NCBI GenBank assembly: GCA_045645805.1
Contig: JAZRJL010000013.1
Coordinates: forward strand, 1-64,000
From: SIG440 sp045645805
Lineage (GTDB): Bacteria; Bacillota; Clostridia; Monoglobales; Monoglobaceae
Direction: 5' to 3'
DNA: 64,000 nucleotides
The notes under the pieces were generated by a model. The model ran no database searches, was not told the DNA's origin, and worked only from the letters and a program-made list of their open reading frames with translations. Below, in pieces: positions 50,565-58,406 of this stretch. The position numbers were made by a program, and so were the translations under genes. Position 1 is the first letter of the stretch. The number at the start of each line of letters is the position of its first letter.

Positions 50565-51206
50565 TTATTCGTTGTCCGAAAAACCACTTTGAAGAGTGCG
50601 TACTGCCCAGTTACGGTTTATTTCGCTTTCGGGTTTTGCCATATTGGGGTTTTGGTCAAACTGCTTGACGATTGCTTCGTACGTATCAAAGGATAATACG
50701 GCACGCACGTTTTCGGCATTTTGGGTAATAATATAAAACATAAGGCTTCGGTCATCAGGGTTTTGACCCGCATAGAAAATACCTAAGATTTCAGAGCCGG
50801 CACGTTCCTCCTCAAACTGGTCCTCAAGCATTATTTTATAAAGCTCGATTATGCGGTCGTCAATTCCGTCTTCCATAAGAGCAATTTTTTCAACAAATTC
50901 GTTTATGGAACGGACAATCCTTAAGGTATAATCCTTTGCTTCAATAGCTGTATCGCGGCTGTCTGTGTCAAGTAGTGCCACCATAAAGCTTTTGTCCGTG
51001 TCAAGATATGTGCAGTTGTAGGCAACAAGGATTTCCTCGCCGCACTCGTTGCAGCTGAAACGGAATATATCTCTGTTAAATATACTTTCCTTTAGGTCGG
51101 GATCTTTGCAGACATCTATAAACGAACAGATTCTGAATTCGCTTTCCTCCAGACAGGCAGGACAGCTGACCTTGGTTTTGCTCCATTGTGTCATATAAAT
51201 TTCCAT
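50565..51206 (-). CDS. CpXC-domain protein
   Basis: The product of about 213 aa begins with a CpXC zinc-ribbon-like domain: SCPACLEES, then SCNECGEE, giving two Cys-x-x-Cys pairs. The rest is mixed alpha/beta. This domain is found in Firmicutes proteins of unknown function. ATG at 51206 is taken as the start; 51194 is an alternative and neither has an ideal site. Its ribosome site lies inside one arm of an inverted repeat (51213-51221 with 51255-51263). It leads the minus-strand run with the M23 and deacetylase genes. Confidence 0.8.
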   Translation of the reverse strand: MEIYMTQWSKTKVSCPACLEESEFRICSFIDVCKDPDLKESIFNRDIFRFSCNECGEEILVAYNCTYLDTDKSFMVALLDTDSRDTAIEAKDYTLRIVRSINEFVEKIALMEDGIDDRIIELYKIMLEDQFEEERAGSEILGIFYAGQNPDDRSLMFYIITQNAENVRAVLSFDTYEAIVKQFDQNPNMAKPESEINRNWAVRTLQSGFSDNE

Positions 51207-51212
51207 GGCCTT

Positions 51213-51263
51213 TCTGCCCACAAATAGTAAATAAAAATACATGCGCTTCTTATCGTGGGCAGA
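51213..51263 (-). promoter_or_regulatory. Inverted repeat over the CpXC ribosome site
   Basis: TCTGCCCAC (51213-51221) and GTGGGCAGA (51255-51263) are perfect 9-bp arms 33 bp apart. In the minus-strand mRNA the second arm merges with the likely ribosome site of the CpXC gene, so pairing could hide it; alternatively the arms are protein-binding half-sites. A separate hairpin (CGGCGG/CCGCCG, about 51332-51356) lies further upstream, 3' of metA. Confidence 0.4.
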
Positions 51264-51383
51264 TAAGGCGTATAATGGAAATTATGCACATCGCCGTTTC
51301 GGGACTAAAAGGCACGAAAACTCGGCGGTGCAATAAATTCCGCCGGAGGCCTAACGTGATTTTTCACGCTAATTACATCTTTG

Positions 51384-52307
51384 CTATTTTATAGTTTTAA
51401 TGTCGTAAGGTGTTGTTTGGTAAACAAAGTAGTTCAGCCAGTTTGAAAACAGCAGATTTGCGTGCGAACGCCATTTTACAACAGGCGTTTTTTGGGGATT
51501 GTCATCAGGGAAATAGTTTATCGGTACTTTGATGTCAAGACCCTTATCTACATCACGGAAATATTCCTTGGCAAGGGTGTCAAAGTCGTATTCTGAATGA
51601 CCTGTTATAAAAAATCTGCGTTCATTTTTGTCGGTTATTATATAAACTCCTGCGTCGTCAGATTCAGCCAATATTTCAAGAGAGGGAATCTTTTCTATAT
51701 CCGATTTATTAATGCCTGTATGACGTGAATGTGGAGCATAAAATTCGTCATCAAAGCCGCGGAGCAGAATTTTGTGTTTCTTTTCAGCAGGGATATGGTG
51801 CTTAAAAACACCAAATACCTTTTCGGACATAGCCACTTTCGGCACGCCATAATGATAGTAAAGTGCTGCCTGTGCGCCCCAGCAGATGTGAAAGGTAGAG
51901 GTTACGTTTTGCTTTGACCATTCCATAATTTCACAAAGCTCAGCCCAATAGTCAACATCTTCAAATTCCATTTTTTCCACAGGAGCACCGGTAATGATAA
52001 GTCCGTCAAATTTACTGTCCTTTATATCATCAAAGGTTTTGTAAAATGTTTCGATATGGCTCTTTGAAGTGTTTTTTGAAACGTGTGTTTTTGTATGCAC
52101 AAACTGAACGTTTATCTGAAGCGGAGTGTTGCCGAGAACACGAAGAAGCTGTGTTTCGGTTTCAACCTTTGTTGGCATCAGATTAAGCACGGCAATTTCA
52201 AGAGGACGGATATCCTGAGTCATTGCACGTGTTTCGGTAATTACAAAGATGTTTTCATTGTTAAGAATTTCAATTGCCGGCAAAGAATCTGAAACTTTAA
52301 TAGGCAT
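51384..52307 (-). CDS. metAA: Homoserine O-acyltransferase MetA (acetyl-CoA type predicted)
   Basis: The 307-aa protein is of the MetA class. The catalytic Cys is in STFHICWGAQAAL, the His and Glu in FITGHSEYD. The segment GAPVEKMEF carries Glu where E. coli MetA has Gly; this position was shown in Bacillus cereus MetA to favour acetyl-CoA over succinyl-CoA, so O-acetylhomoserine is the likely product (methionine pathway). ACGGAGG precedes the ATG. A structured leader lies upstream. Confidence 0.93.
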   Translation of the reverse strand: MPIKVSDSLPAIEILNNENIFVITETRAMTQDIRPLEIAVLNLMPTKVETETQLLRVLGNTPLQINVQFVHTKTHVSKNTSKSHIETFYKTFDDIKDSKFDGLIITGAPVEKMEFEDVDYWAELCEIMEWSKQNVTSTFHICWGAQAALYYHYGVPKVAMSEKVFGVFKHHIPAEKKHKILLRGFDDEFYAPHSRHTGINKSDIEKIPSLEILAESDDAGVYIITDKNERRFFITGHSEYDFDTLAKEYFRDVDKGLDIKVPINYFPDDNPQKTPVVKWRSHANLLFSNWLNYFVYQTTPYDIKTIK

Positions 52308-52450
52308 ATTTAAGTACCTCCGTTAAAAGCTTAGCCTGGCAGTAGCTATCCGAACCTGCCTAAAAAGGCGTAATTTTGGTATATTTTAGCTTGTCGTCTT
52401 TGTCAGGCTTAATATTAATAAAGTATAGCATATAATTAAAAAAACTTCAA
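52308..52450 (-). promoter_or_regulatory. metA promoter and structured 5' leader
   Basis: On the minus strand, TTGAAG (52445-52450), 17 bp and TATACT (52422-52427) form the promoter, giving a leader of about 105 nt. A 6-bp stem closes it (52404-52409 with 52333-52338). Inside, two exclusive folds are possible: GCCT/AGGC (52358-52361 with 52366-52369) plus a long-range TAGCT pairing (52387-52391 with 52344-52348), or a GGCAG/CTGCC hairpin (52338-52342 with 52356-52360). It ends at the ribosome site. It is not SAM-I (no S-box core); the class is unrecognised. Confidence 0.6.
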
Positions 52451-52467
52451 GTTTTTTTGCATAATGA

Positions 52468-52571
52468 TTGATTTTTTTGTTTTTATATGCTAAAATAGCA
52501 AAGTATGTGTAAAAGCCACCGAAAAACTGGCTTTTAAACTGCGATTTATACAATACCCGTATGTATACGGG
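52468..52571 (+). promoter_or_regulatory. Promoter and leader hairpins of the OPT transporter gene
   Basis: TTGATT (52468-52473), 17 bp, TAAAAT (52491-52496), divergent from the metA promoter. The leader has an 8-bp stem AAAAGCCA/TGGCTTTT (52511-52518 with 52528-52535) that resembles a weak terminator, and a 7-bp stem CCCGTAT/ATACGGG (52556-52571) close to the ribosome site. This suggests attenuation, but no ligand class is evident. Confidence 0.6.
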
Positions 52572-52592
52572 CAGAAAGGTAATGGAAAATAT

Positions 52593-54500
52593 ATGGAAAA
52601 CAACAAAAATTTCAAGCCGTACATTCCGGCTGACAAGGTAACGCCTGAGATTACGGTTACCTCAATTATTATGGGTATTATTCTTGCGGTGGTATTCGGT
52701 GCGGCAAATGCATACTTAGGTCTCAGAGTTGGTATGACGGTTTCAGCATCAATCCCTGCTGCAGTTATATCTATGGGTGTTATCAGAGTTTTGATGAAGA
52801 AAAATTCGATTCTTGAAAGCAATGTTGTCCAGACAATCGGTTCAGCCGGTGAGTCATTGGCAGCAGGTGCAATTTTTACACTTCCTGCTTTGTTCTTGTG
52901 GGCAAGAGAAGGCGTAATGGACAAGCCTGGTATTGTTGAGATTACTCTTATTGCACTTTTGGGCGGCCTTTTGGGTGTGTTCTTTATGGTTCCTCTCCGC
53001 AATGCATTGATTGTTAAGGAACATGGAATTCTTCCTTATCCCGAAGGATCTGCCTGTGCAGAGGTTCTTCTTGCAGGTGAGGAAGGCGGTGCAAATGCCT
53101 CTACTGTATTTGCAGGTATGGGTTTTGCAGCTATATTCAAGTTTATAATTGACGGACTTAAGGCAGTTCCCGGCGAAGTTGCTCTTAAGGTTAAAGGTTA
53201 TGCCGGTGAAATCGGAACACAGATTTACCCTGCCGTAATGAGTGTTGGTTATATCTGCGGTCCAAGAATCTCGTCATATATGTTTGCCGGCGGTGTTCTC
53301 AGCTGGATGGTAATTATCCCCTTGATTGTTCTTTTTGGCAAAGAACTTGTTCTCTATCCCGGAACAGAGGCAATCGGTGATATGTATGCACAAGGCGGTG
53401 CAAGTGCTATCTGGGGTTCATACATCAGATACATCGGAGCAGGTGCTTTGGCGGCAGGCGGTATTATCAGTCTTATCAAGTCACTCCCTCTCATTGTACG
53501 TACCTTTGGTGCAGCTGTTCGCGGAATTTCAGATATCGGTGGTTCAGGCTCTCTTCGTACAGAAAAAGACCTTGATATGAAGGTTGTAATTGGTGCAATA
53601 ATTGTTCTTACCCTTCTTGTATGGCTTGTTCCTGCAGTGCCCGTTTCCCCTGTTGGTGCAGTTGTTGTAGTTGTGTTCGGTTTTTTCTTTGCAACAGTGT
53701 CGTCAAGAATGGTTGGTCTCGTAGGAAGCAGCAACAACCCTGTTTCAGGTATGGCGATTGCAACATTACTTATTGCAACACTTATCTTAAAGCTTACAGG
53801 TGACGGCGGTGCCCATGGTATGAAGGGGGCAATTGCTATTGGGTCAATTATTTGTATAGTAGCAGCTATTGCAGGTGATACTTCACAGGATCTTAAAACA
53901 GGATTTCTGCTTGGTGCAACCCCAAAAAAACAGCAGATTGCTGAGCTTGTAGGTGTTGTTGCGGCTGCCTTTGCAATCGGCGGAACACTCTATCTCCTTG
54001 ATGCGGCTTGGGGCTTTGGTTCAGACCAGCTTGCAGCTCCTCAGGCAACACTTATGAAGATGATAATTGAGGGTGTTATGGAAGCAAATCTCCCTTGGGG
54101 ACTTGTTCTTACCGGTGTATTTATTGCAATTGTTATTGAAATTGTAGGTATCCCTGTACTACCTTTTGCAATTGGTGTATATCTTCCGGTACATCTCAAC
54201 GCCTGCATAATGGTTGGCGGTATCGTTCGCTTCTTTGTTGAAAAGGTTAAAGAAGACAAGGAGAAAAAGGTAAACAACGGTATACTCTTCTGCTCAGGTA
54301 TGATTGCCGGCGAGGGTATTGTGGGTATTGTTCTTGCAATTCTTGCTGTGTTTGGCATTGACAAGGTATTTGATATTTCAGGTATTCTTAATCTTTCGCC
54401 TGCAGTTTCAAGTGTTGGCAGTGTAGTATTGTTTGCACTTATTATACTCAGTGTTCTTAAATTTTCTGTCTGGAAAAAGAACAAAACTTTGGGCAAGTAG
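52593..54500 (+). CDS. OPT-family oligopeptide transporter
   Basis: The 635-aa membrane protein has about 15 hydrophobic segments and OPT signatures: MGIILAVVFGAANAYLGLR, the SASIPAAVISMGV loop, YPEGSACAEVL and SSNNPVSGMAIATLL. It probably imports small peptides by cation symport. The neighbouring gene encodes a PqqD-like protein 2 bp downstream, a pairing also found in other Clostridia as I recall. Confidence 0.92.
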   Translation: MENNKNFKPYIPADKVTPEITVTSIIMGIILAVVFGAANAYLGLRVGMTVSASIPAAVISMGVIRVLMKKNSILESNVVQTIGSAGESLAAGAIFTLPALFLWAREGVMDKPGIVEITLIALLGGLLGVFFMVPLRNALIVKEHGILPYPEGSACAEVLLAGEEGGANASTVFAGMGFAAIFKFIIDGLKAVPGEVALKVKGYAGEIGTQIYPAVMSVGYICGPRISSYMFAGGVLSWMVIIPLIVLFGKELVLYPGTEAIGDMYAQGGASAIWGSYIRYIGAGALAAGGIISLIKSLPLIVRTFGAAVRGISDIGGSGSLRTEKDLDMKVVIGAIIVLTLLVWLVPAVPVSPVGAVVVVVFGFFFATVSSRMVGLVGSSNNPVSGMAIATLLIATLILKLTGDGGAHGMKGAIAIGSIICIVAAIAGDTSQDLKTGFLLGATPKKQQIAELVGVVAAAFAIGGTLYLLDAAWGFGSDQLAAPQATLMKMIIEGVMEANLPWGLVLTGVFIAIVIEIVGIPVLPFAIGVYLPVHLNACIMVGGIVRFFVEKVKEDKEKKVNNGILFCSGMIAGEGIVGIVLAILAVFGIDKVFDISGILNLSPAVSSVGSVVLFALIILSVLKFSVWKKNKTLGK

Positions 54501-54502
54501 TT

Positions 54503-54850
54503 ATGAAGAAGAAAGAAATAATTTCTGAAAATTTTCTCGAACGCGTGCCCATTCCCAACAGCTTTTTGAACTGGCAAACTGCCGATGATGGCAAGGTTGA
54601 ACTTCTTGTGGAAAATACAGGCTTGTTTAATCGTCTTGCTCAAAAGCTTTTTGGAAAACCCAAGATAACCCACGTTCATCTGGATACCGTTGGCAGCTTT
54701 GTGTGGCCGCTTCTGGACGGTGAAAGAAATATAATTGAAATTGGCGAATTGATGAAAGAACATTTTGGAGAAAAGGCAGAGCCACTTTATGAGCGGCTTG
54801 TTGAATTTTTCCGAATTCTGGAAAGCTATCATTTTGTTGAATGGAAGTAA
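54503..54850 (+). CDS. PqqD-family protein (RiPP-recognition-like fold)
   Basis: This 115-aa soluble protein resembles PqqD: HVHLDTVGSFVWPLLDGERN followed by EIGELMKEHFGEKAEPLYER and a final helix. PqqD domains bind leader peptides of ribosomally made modified peptides, but no precursor or radical SAM gene is seen here. It is 2 bp from the OPT gene and followed by a strong terminator, so the two form an operon. A role as a transporter partner is possible. Confidence 0.82.
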   Translation: MKKKEIISENFLERVPIPNSFLNWQTADDGKVELLVENTGLFNRLAQKLFGKPKITHVHLDTVGSFVWPLLDGERNIIEIGELMKEHFGEKAEPLYERLVEFFRILESYHFVEWK

Positions 54851-54889
54851 AATGTGACGACCCCAGATATCGGGGTCGTCATATTTTTT
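54851..54889 (+). terminator. Terminator of the OPT-pqqD operon
   Basis: A 10-bp core stem TGACGACCCC (54855-54864) / GGGGTCGTCA (54872-54881), extended by 3-4 pairs, followed by TTTTTT (54884-54889). Confidence 0.92.
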
Positions 54890-54911
54890 GGTTCAGTGGC
54901 ATAATTTTTTA

Positions 54912-54959
54912 TTGACAATAATGCCTTAAAGGTATATAATATTACAGTTAAAGGTATAT
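54912..54959 (+). promoter_or_regulatory. Consensus promoter of cysK with direct repeats
   Basis: TTGACA (54912-54917), 17 bp, TATAAT (54935-54940): exact sigma-A consensus. TTAAAGGTATAT occurs twice (54926-54937 and 54948-54959), 22 bp apart, flanking the -10 box on one face of the helix. This is a probable operator for a sulfur-responsive repressor (CymR-like is a guess). Confidence 0.82.
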
Positions 54960-54989
54960 TGGCAGTATTATTTTTAAAGGAAGATTAAA

Positions 54990-55916
54990 ATGATTTGCAA
55001 CAACATTCTTGAAGCAATGGGAAATACCCCCATTATAAGACTTTTACATATTGCTCCCGATGACGGGGCGGAAATTCTTGTTAAGTTTGAGGGTCTTAAT
55101 GTGGGCGGTTCAATCAAAACCCGTACAGCTTACAATATGATATGCGATGCTGAAAGACGTGGTGTGATAAACAAGGATACCGTCATTGTTGAACCGACAA
55201 GCGGCAATCAAGGCATTGGTCTTGCCCTTGTTGGTGCGGTAAAAGGCTACAAAACAAAAATCATTATGCCGGATTCAGTAAGTGAAGAACGCAGACTGCT
55301 TGTTGAGCATTATGGTGCTGAGGTTATCCTGATTCATGATGCGGGTAATATTGGCGAATGTATTCATCAGTGTCTTGAAACAGCACTTAAGATGCAGCGT
55401 GAAGACAAAAATGTTTTTGTGCCGCAGCAGTTTGAAAACCCTGCAAATGTCGAGGTTCAGAGAAACGTTACCGGTGAGGAAATCCTAAAGCAGGTATCAA
55501 AACCTATCCATGGCTTTTGTTCGGGGATTGGCACAGGTGGTACAATTACCGGCATTGGCGAAACGTTAAAGCGTGAAAACCCCGATATGACAATCTGGGC
55601 GGTTGAGCCTGAACACGCAGCTATACTTTCCGGCGGTTCAATCGGTACTCATCTTCAAATGGGTATAGGTGATGGTGTAATTCCTAAAATTCTTAATCAG
55701 AATATCTACGATGATATTTGTGTTATTAAGGACGAGGAAGCTATAAACACAGCAAAAGCACTTGCCTCAAAAGAGGGGATTATGTGCGGTATTTCAAGCG
55801 GAACCAACGTTGCGGCGGCAATTAAGCTTGCAAAGGTGCTTGGTAAGGGAAAGACGGTTGTTACTGTGCTCCCCGATACAGCGGAAAGATATTTTTCAAC
55901 ACCGCTTTTTGGTTAA
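54990..55916 (+). CDS. cysK: Cysteine synthase (O-acetylserine sulfhydrylase)
   Basis: This 308-aa PLP enzyme of the beta family has the PLP lysine in GGSIKTRTAYNMI, the substrate loop EPTSGNQGIGLA and the phosphate loop GIGTGGTITGIG. It converts O-acetylserine and sulfide to cysteine. The Lys is followed by Thr-Arg instead of Asp-Arg, a small departure from the SVKDR consensus. GGAAG precedes the ATG. Confidence 0.93.
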   Translation: MICNNILEAMGNTPIIRLLHIAPDDGAEILVKFEGLNVGGSIKTRTAYNMICDAERRGVINKDTVIVEPTSGNQGIGLALVGAVKGYKTKIIMPDSVSEERRLLVEHYGAEVILIHDAGNIGECIHQCLETALKMQREDKNVFVPQQFENPANVEVQRNVTGEEILKQVSKPIHGFCSGIGTGGTITGIGETLKRENPDMTIWAVEPEHAAILSGGSIGTHLQMGIGDGVIPKILNQNIYDDICVIKDEEAINTAKALASKEGIMCGISSGTNVAAAIKLAKVLGKGKTVVTVLPDTAERYFSTPLFG

Positions 55917-56012
55917 ATATAAGTTTAAAGCATAAATTTTCTTTTTTTCAACATATTAAAATAAGAAGTTTTATGTACTATACAAAATCTATTATGTAAG
56001 AAGGGATTAATT

Positions 56013-57212
56013 GTGAACAACAACGAAAGAAGAGTAGGAACAATATCAAGAGGTATAAGATGCCCCATTATCCGTGAGGGGGATAACCTTGCAAAGATAG
56101 TTGCAGACAGCGTGATTGATGCAGCAAAGTGTGAAGGCTTTGAACTTCGTGACAGAGATGTTATTTCAGTTACCGAGTCAATTGTTGCACGTGCACAGGG
56201 AAACTATGCATCGGTTGATGATATTGCTGCCGATGTTAAAGCAAAGGTTGGAAGCGATACAATTGGCGTTATATTTCCCATTCTTTCCCGAAACCGTTTT
56301 GCAATTTGTTTAAGAGGTATTGCAAAGGCGGCAAAAAAAATAGTTCTTATGCTCAGCTATCCATCGGATGAGGTTGGTAATGAGCTTGTAAACCTTGACA
56401 GAATTGACGAAGCAGGTGTAAATCCTTATTCTGATGTACTTTCTCTTGAAAAGTACCGTGAATTGTTTGGTTATACCAAGCACGAATTTACAAATATTGA
56501 TTATGTTGAATATTATGGTGATTTGGTTCGTGAATGCGGCGCAGAGGTTGAAATTGTTTTTGCAAATCAGGCAAAGGCAATTCTTGACTATGCAGACCAT
56601 ATCATAAACTGTGACATCCACACCCGTGTACGCACCAAGCGTATCTTAAAGGCAAACGGTGCAAAGGTTGTTTGTGGTCTTGATGATATTTTGACCGAAT
56701 CGGTAAACGGTAGCGGTTGCAATGAAAAGTACGGTCTTCTTGGATCCAACAAGGCAACAGAAGATAAAATAAAGCTTTTCCCAAGAGAATGTTCTCAGCT
56801 TGTTCTTGATATTCAAAAGCTTGTTCTTGAAGAAACAGGCAAGCACGTTGAGGTTATGGTATACGGTGACGGTGCATTTAAAGATCCTAAGGGCAAAATT
56901 TGGGAGCTTGCTGACCCTGTTGTATCACCGGCTTTCACAGACGGACTTGTGGGAACTCCCAACGAACTTAAGCTCAAGTACCTTGCAGACAATGATTACA
57001 AGGATTTGTCGGGCGAAGCTCTTAAAGAAGCGATTTCTGCCAGCATAAAGGCAAAGAACGATAACCTTCTTGGTGATATGGCATCTCAGGGAACAACTCC
57101 CCGTCAGCTTACCGACCTTATCGGTTCGCTTTGTGACCTTACAAGTGGCTCGGGCGACAAGGGTACACCGGTTGTTCTGGTTCAGGGCTACTTTGACAAC
57201 TATACTAATTAG
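56013..57212 (+). CDS. CofE-like F420-0:gamma-glutamyl ligase family protein
   Basis: The 399-aa protein has the F420_ligase fold: RCPIIREGDNLAKIVADSV, DRDVISVTESIVARAQGN and VMVYGDGAFKDP. Cofactor F420 is not expected in Clostridia, so the protein probably joins glutamate or another amino acid to a different acceptor. It starts at GTG after AAGGGA. It lies between cysK and guaA with 30 bp to guaA, and is likely co-transcribed with it. True substrate unknown. Confidence 0.85.
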   Translation: MNNNERRVGTISRGIRCPIIREGDNLAKIVADSVIDAAKCEGFELRDRDVISVTESIVARAQGNYASVDDIAADVKAKVGSDTIGVIFPILSRNRFAICLRGIAKAAKKIVLMLSYPSDEVGNELVNLDRIDEAGVNPYSDVLSLEKYRELFGYTKHEFTNIDYVEYYGDLVRECGAEVEIVFANQAKAILDYADHIINCDIHTRVRTKRILKANGAKVVCGLDDILTESVNGSGCNEKYGLLGSNKATEDKIKLFPRECSQLVLDIQKLVLEETGKHVEVMVYGDGAFKDPKGKIWELADPVVSPAFTDGLVGTPNELKLKYLADNDYKDLSGEALKEAISASIKAKNDNLLGDMASQGTTPRQLTDLIGSLCDLTSGSGDKGTPVVLVQGYFDNYTN

Positions 57213-57242
57213 TAAAAACTATTTTGCACGGAGGTAAGATAA

Positions 57243-58220
57243 ATGAACAATATGCGTCCCGATTCAATGGAAAGAATTACAACAAAAGCACTTGCAGATG
57301 CTTTTATAGATGAACAGGTTGCCGAAATCCGCAATCAGGTTGGCGATCAGAAGGTTTTGCTTGCATTGTCCGGTGGTGTTGACAGCTCGGTTGTTGCAGC
57401 GCTTCTGATTAAGGCAATCGGCAAACAGCTTGTTTGTGTTCACGTAAATCACGGTCTTATGCGTAAGGGCGAAAGCGAGCAGGTTATTGAGGTTTTTAAA
57501 AACGGACTTGATGCAAACCTTATATACATTGATGCAACCGACAGATTTTTGGACCTTTTAAAGGATGTTGCAGAGCCTGAAAAGAAGAGAAAGATTATTG
57601 GCGGCGAATTTATCAAGGTATTTGATGAAGAAGCGGCAAAGCTTGAGGGTATAAAATTCCTTGCACAGGGTACAATTTATCCCGATATTCTTGAAAGCGA
57701 CGGAGTTAAAGCTCATCACAATGTTGGCGGACTTCCTGAGGATATGGAAATGGAGCTTGTTGAGCCTGTAAGACTTCTCTACAAGGACGAGGTTCGTGTC
57801 GTGGGCAAGGCTTTGGGACTTCCTGAATCAATGGTTGACCGTCAGCCATTCCCCGGCCCTGGTCTTGGCGTAAGATGCCTTGGTGCAATTACCCGTGACA
57901 GACTTGATGCTCTTCGCGAAGCAGATGCAATTCTGCGTGAAGAATTTGATAATTGCGGTCTTGCAAAAACTGTTTGGCAGTACTTTATTGCAGTCCCCGA
58001 CTTTAAAAGTGTCGGTGTAAGAAATGACAAGAGATATGAGGGCTGGCCGGCAATAATCCGTGCGGTAAATACTACCGACGCAATGACTGCTACAATTGAA
58101 GAAATTCCATATGAGGTACTACACAAAATTACAAACCGTATAACTGCCGAGGTTGAGGGTATCAACCGTGTGCTTTTGGACCTTACACCAAAGCCTGTCG
58201 GCACAATTGAATGGGAGTAG
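57243..58220 (+). CDS. guaA: GMP synthase, ATP-pyrophosphatase (synthetase) subunit only
   Basis: The 325-aa protein has the PP-loop LALSGGVDSSVVAALL, then CVHVNHGLMRKGES, QGTIYPDILES, the RQPFPGPGLGVRCLG motif and the C-terminal dimer segment ending TPKPVGTIEWE. It adenylates XMP and aminates it to GMP. The N-terminal glutamine amidotransferase half of usual bacterial GuaA (about 200 residues) is missing. Archaea use such split enzymes; the glutaminase may be encoded elsewhere, or ammonia may be used. The ATG has GGAGG. Confidence 0.94.
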   Translation: MNNMRPDSMERITTKALADAFIDEQVAEIRNQVGDQKVLLALSGGVDSSVVAALLIKAIGKQLVCVHVNHGLMRKGESEQVIEVFKNGLDANLIYIDATDRFLDLLKDVAEPEKKRKIIGGEFIKVFDEEAAKLEGIKFLAQGTIYPDILESDGVKAHHNVGGLPEDMEMELVEPVRLLYKDEVRVVGKALGLPESMVDRQPFPGPGLGVRCLGAITRDRLDALREADAILREEFDNCGLAKTVWQYFIAVPDFKSVGVRNDKRYEGWPAIIRAVNTTDAMTATIEEIPYEVLHKITNRITAEVEGINRVLLDLTPKPVGTIEWE

Positions 58221-58245
58221 AATTTGAGGTTTTGTAAATTTTAAT

Positions 58246-58290
58246 AAAATGCCGTAAACCCTTGTAAAATAAGGTTTTACGGCATTTTTG
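58246..58290. terminator. Terminator of guaA
   Basis: A stem of about 18 pairs with one mismatch, AAAATGCCGTAAA region (58246-58264) with TTTACGGCATTTTT (58272-58289), followed by T-rich sequence. Confidence 0.9.
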
Positions 58291-58310
58291 ATTTTTGTAA
58301 CTTTTTGCAT

Positions 58311-58394
58311 TGTAGTCTAAATTTTAGCCACTTTTTACAACTTTTTGACTACAAAATTGACTACAAAAACTCCCTTGTCATTTTCTGACAAAGG
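58311..58394. repeat. Tandem 12-mers and terminator at the integrase-proximal end of the accessory segment
   Basis: TTGACTACAAAA occurs as an exact tandem pair (58345-58356 and 58357-58368), with an inverse copy TGTAGTC at 58311-58317. Such repeats near an integrase gene are candidate arm- or core-type integrase sites. A stem at 58372-58394 followed on the minus strand by a T-rich stretch would terminate the integrase transcript. Confidence 0.55.
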
Positions 58395-58406
58395 CGTTTC
58401 ATAATT

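Noticed and set aside
52308..52420. SAM-I (S-box) riboswitch or Met T-box before metA
   Set aside because: The conserved S-box core and the GGGTGG-ACCGCGG T-box core are both missing, and the leader is too short for either.
54041..54832. Minus-strand 263-aa open frame across the OPT end and pqqD gene
   Set aside because: It covers two convincing plus-strand genes and their junction, has no recognisable domain, and is explained by low stop density opposite hydrophobic coding sequence.
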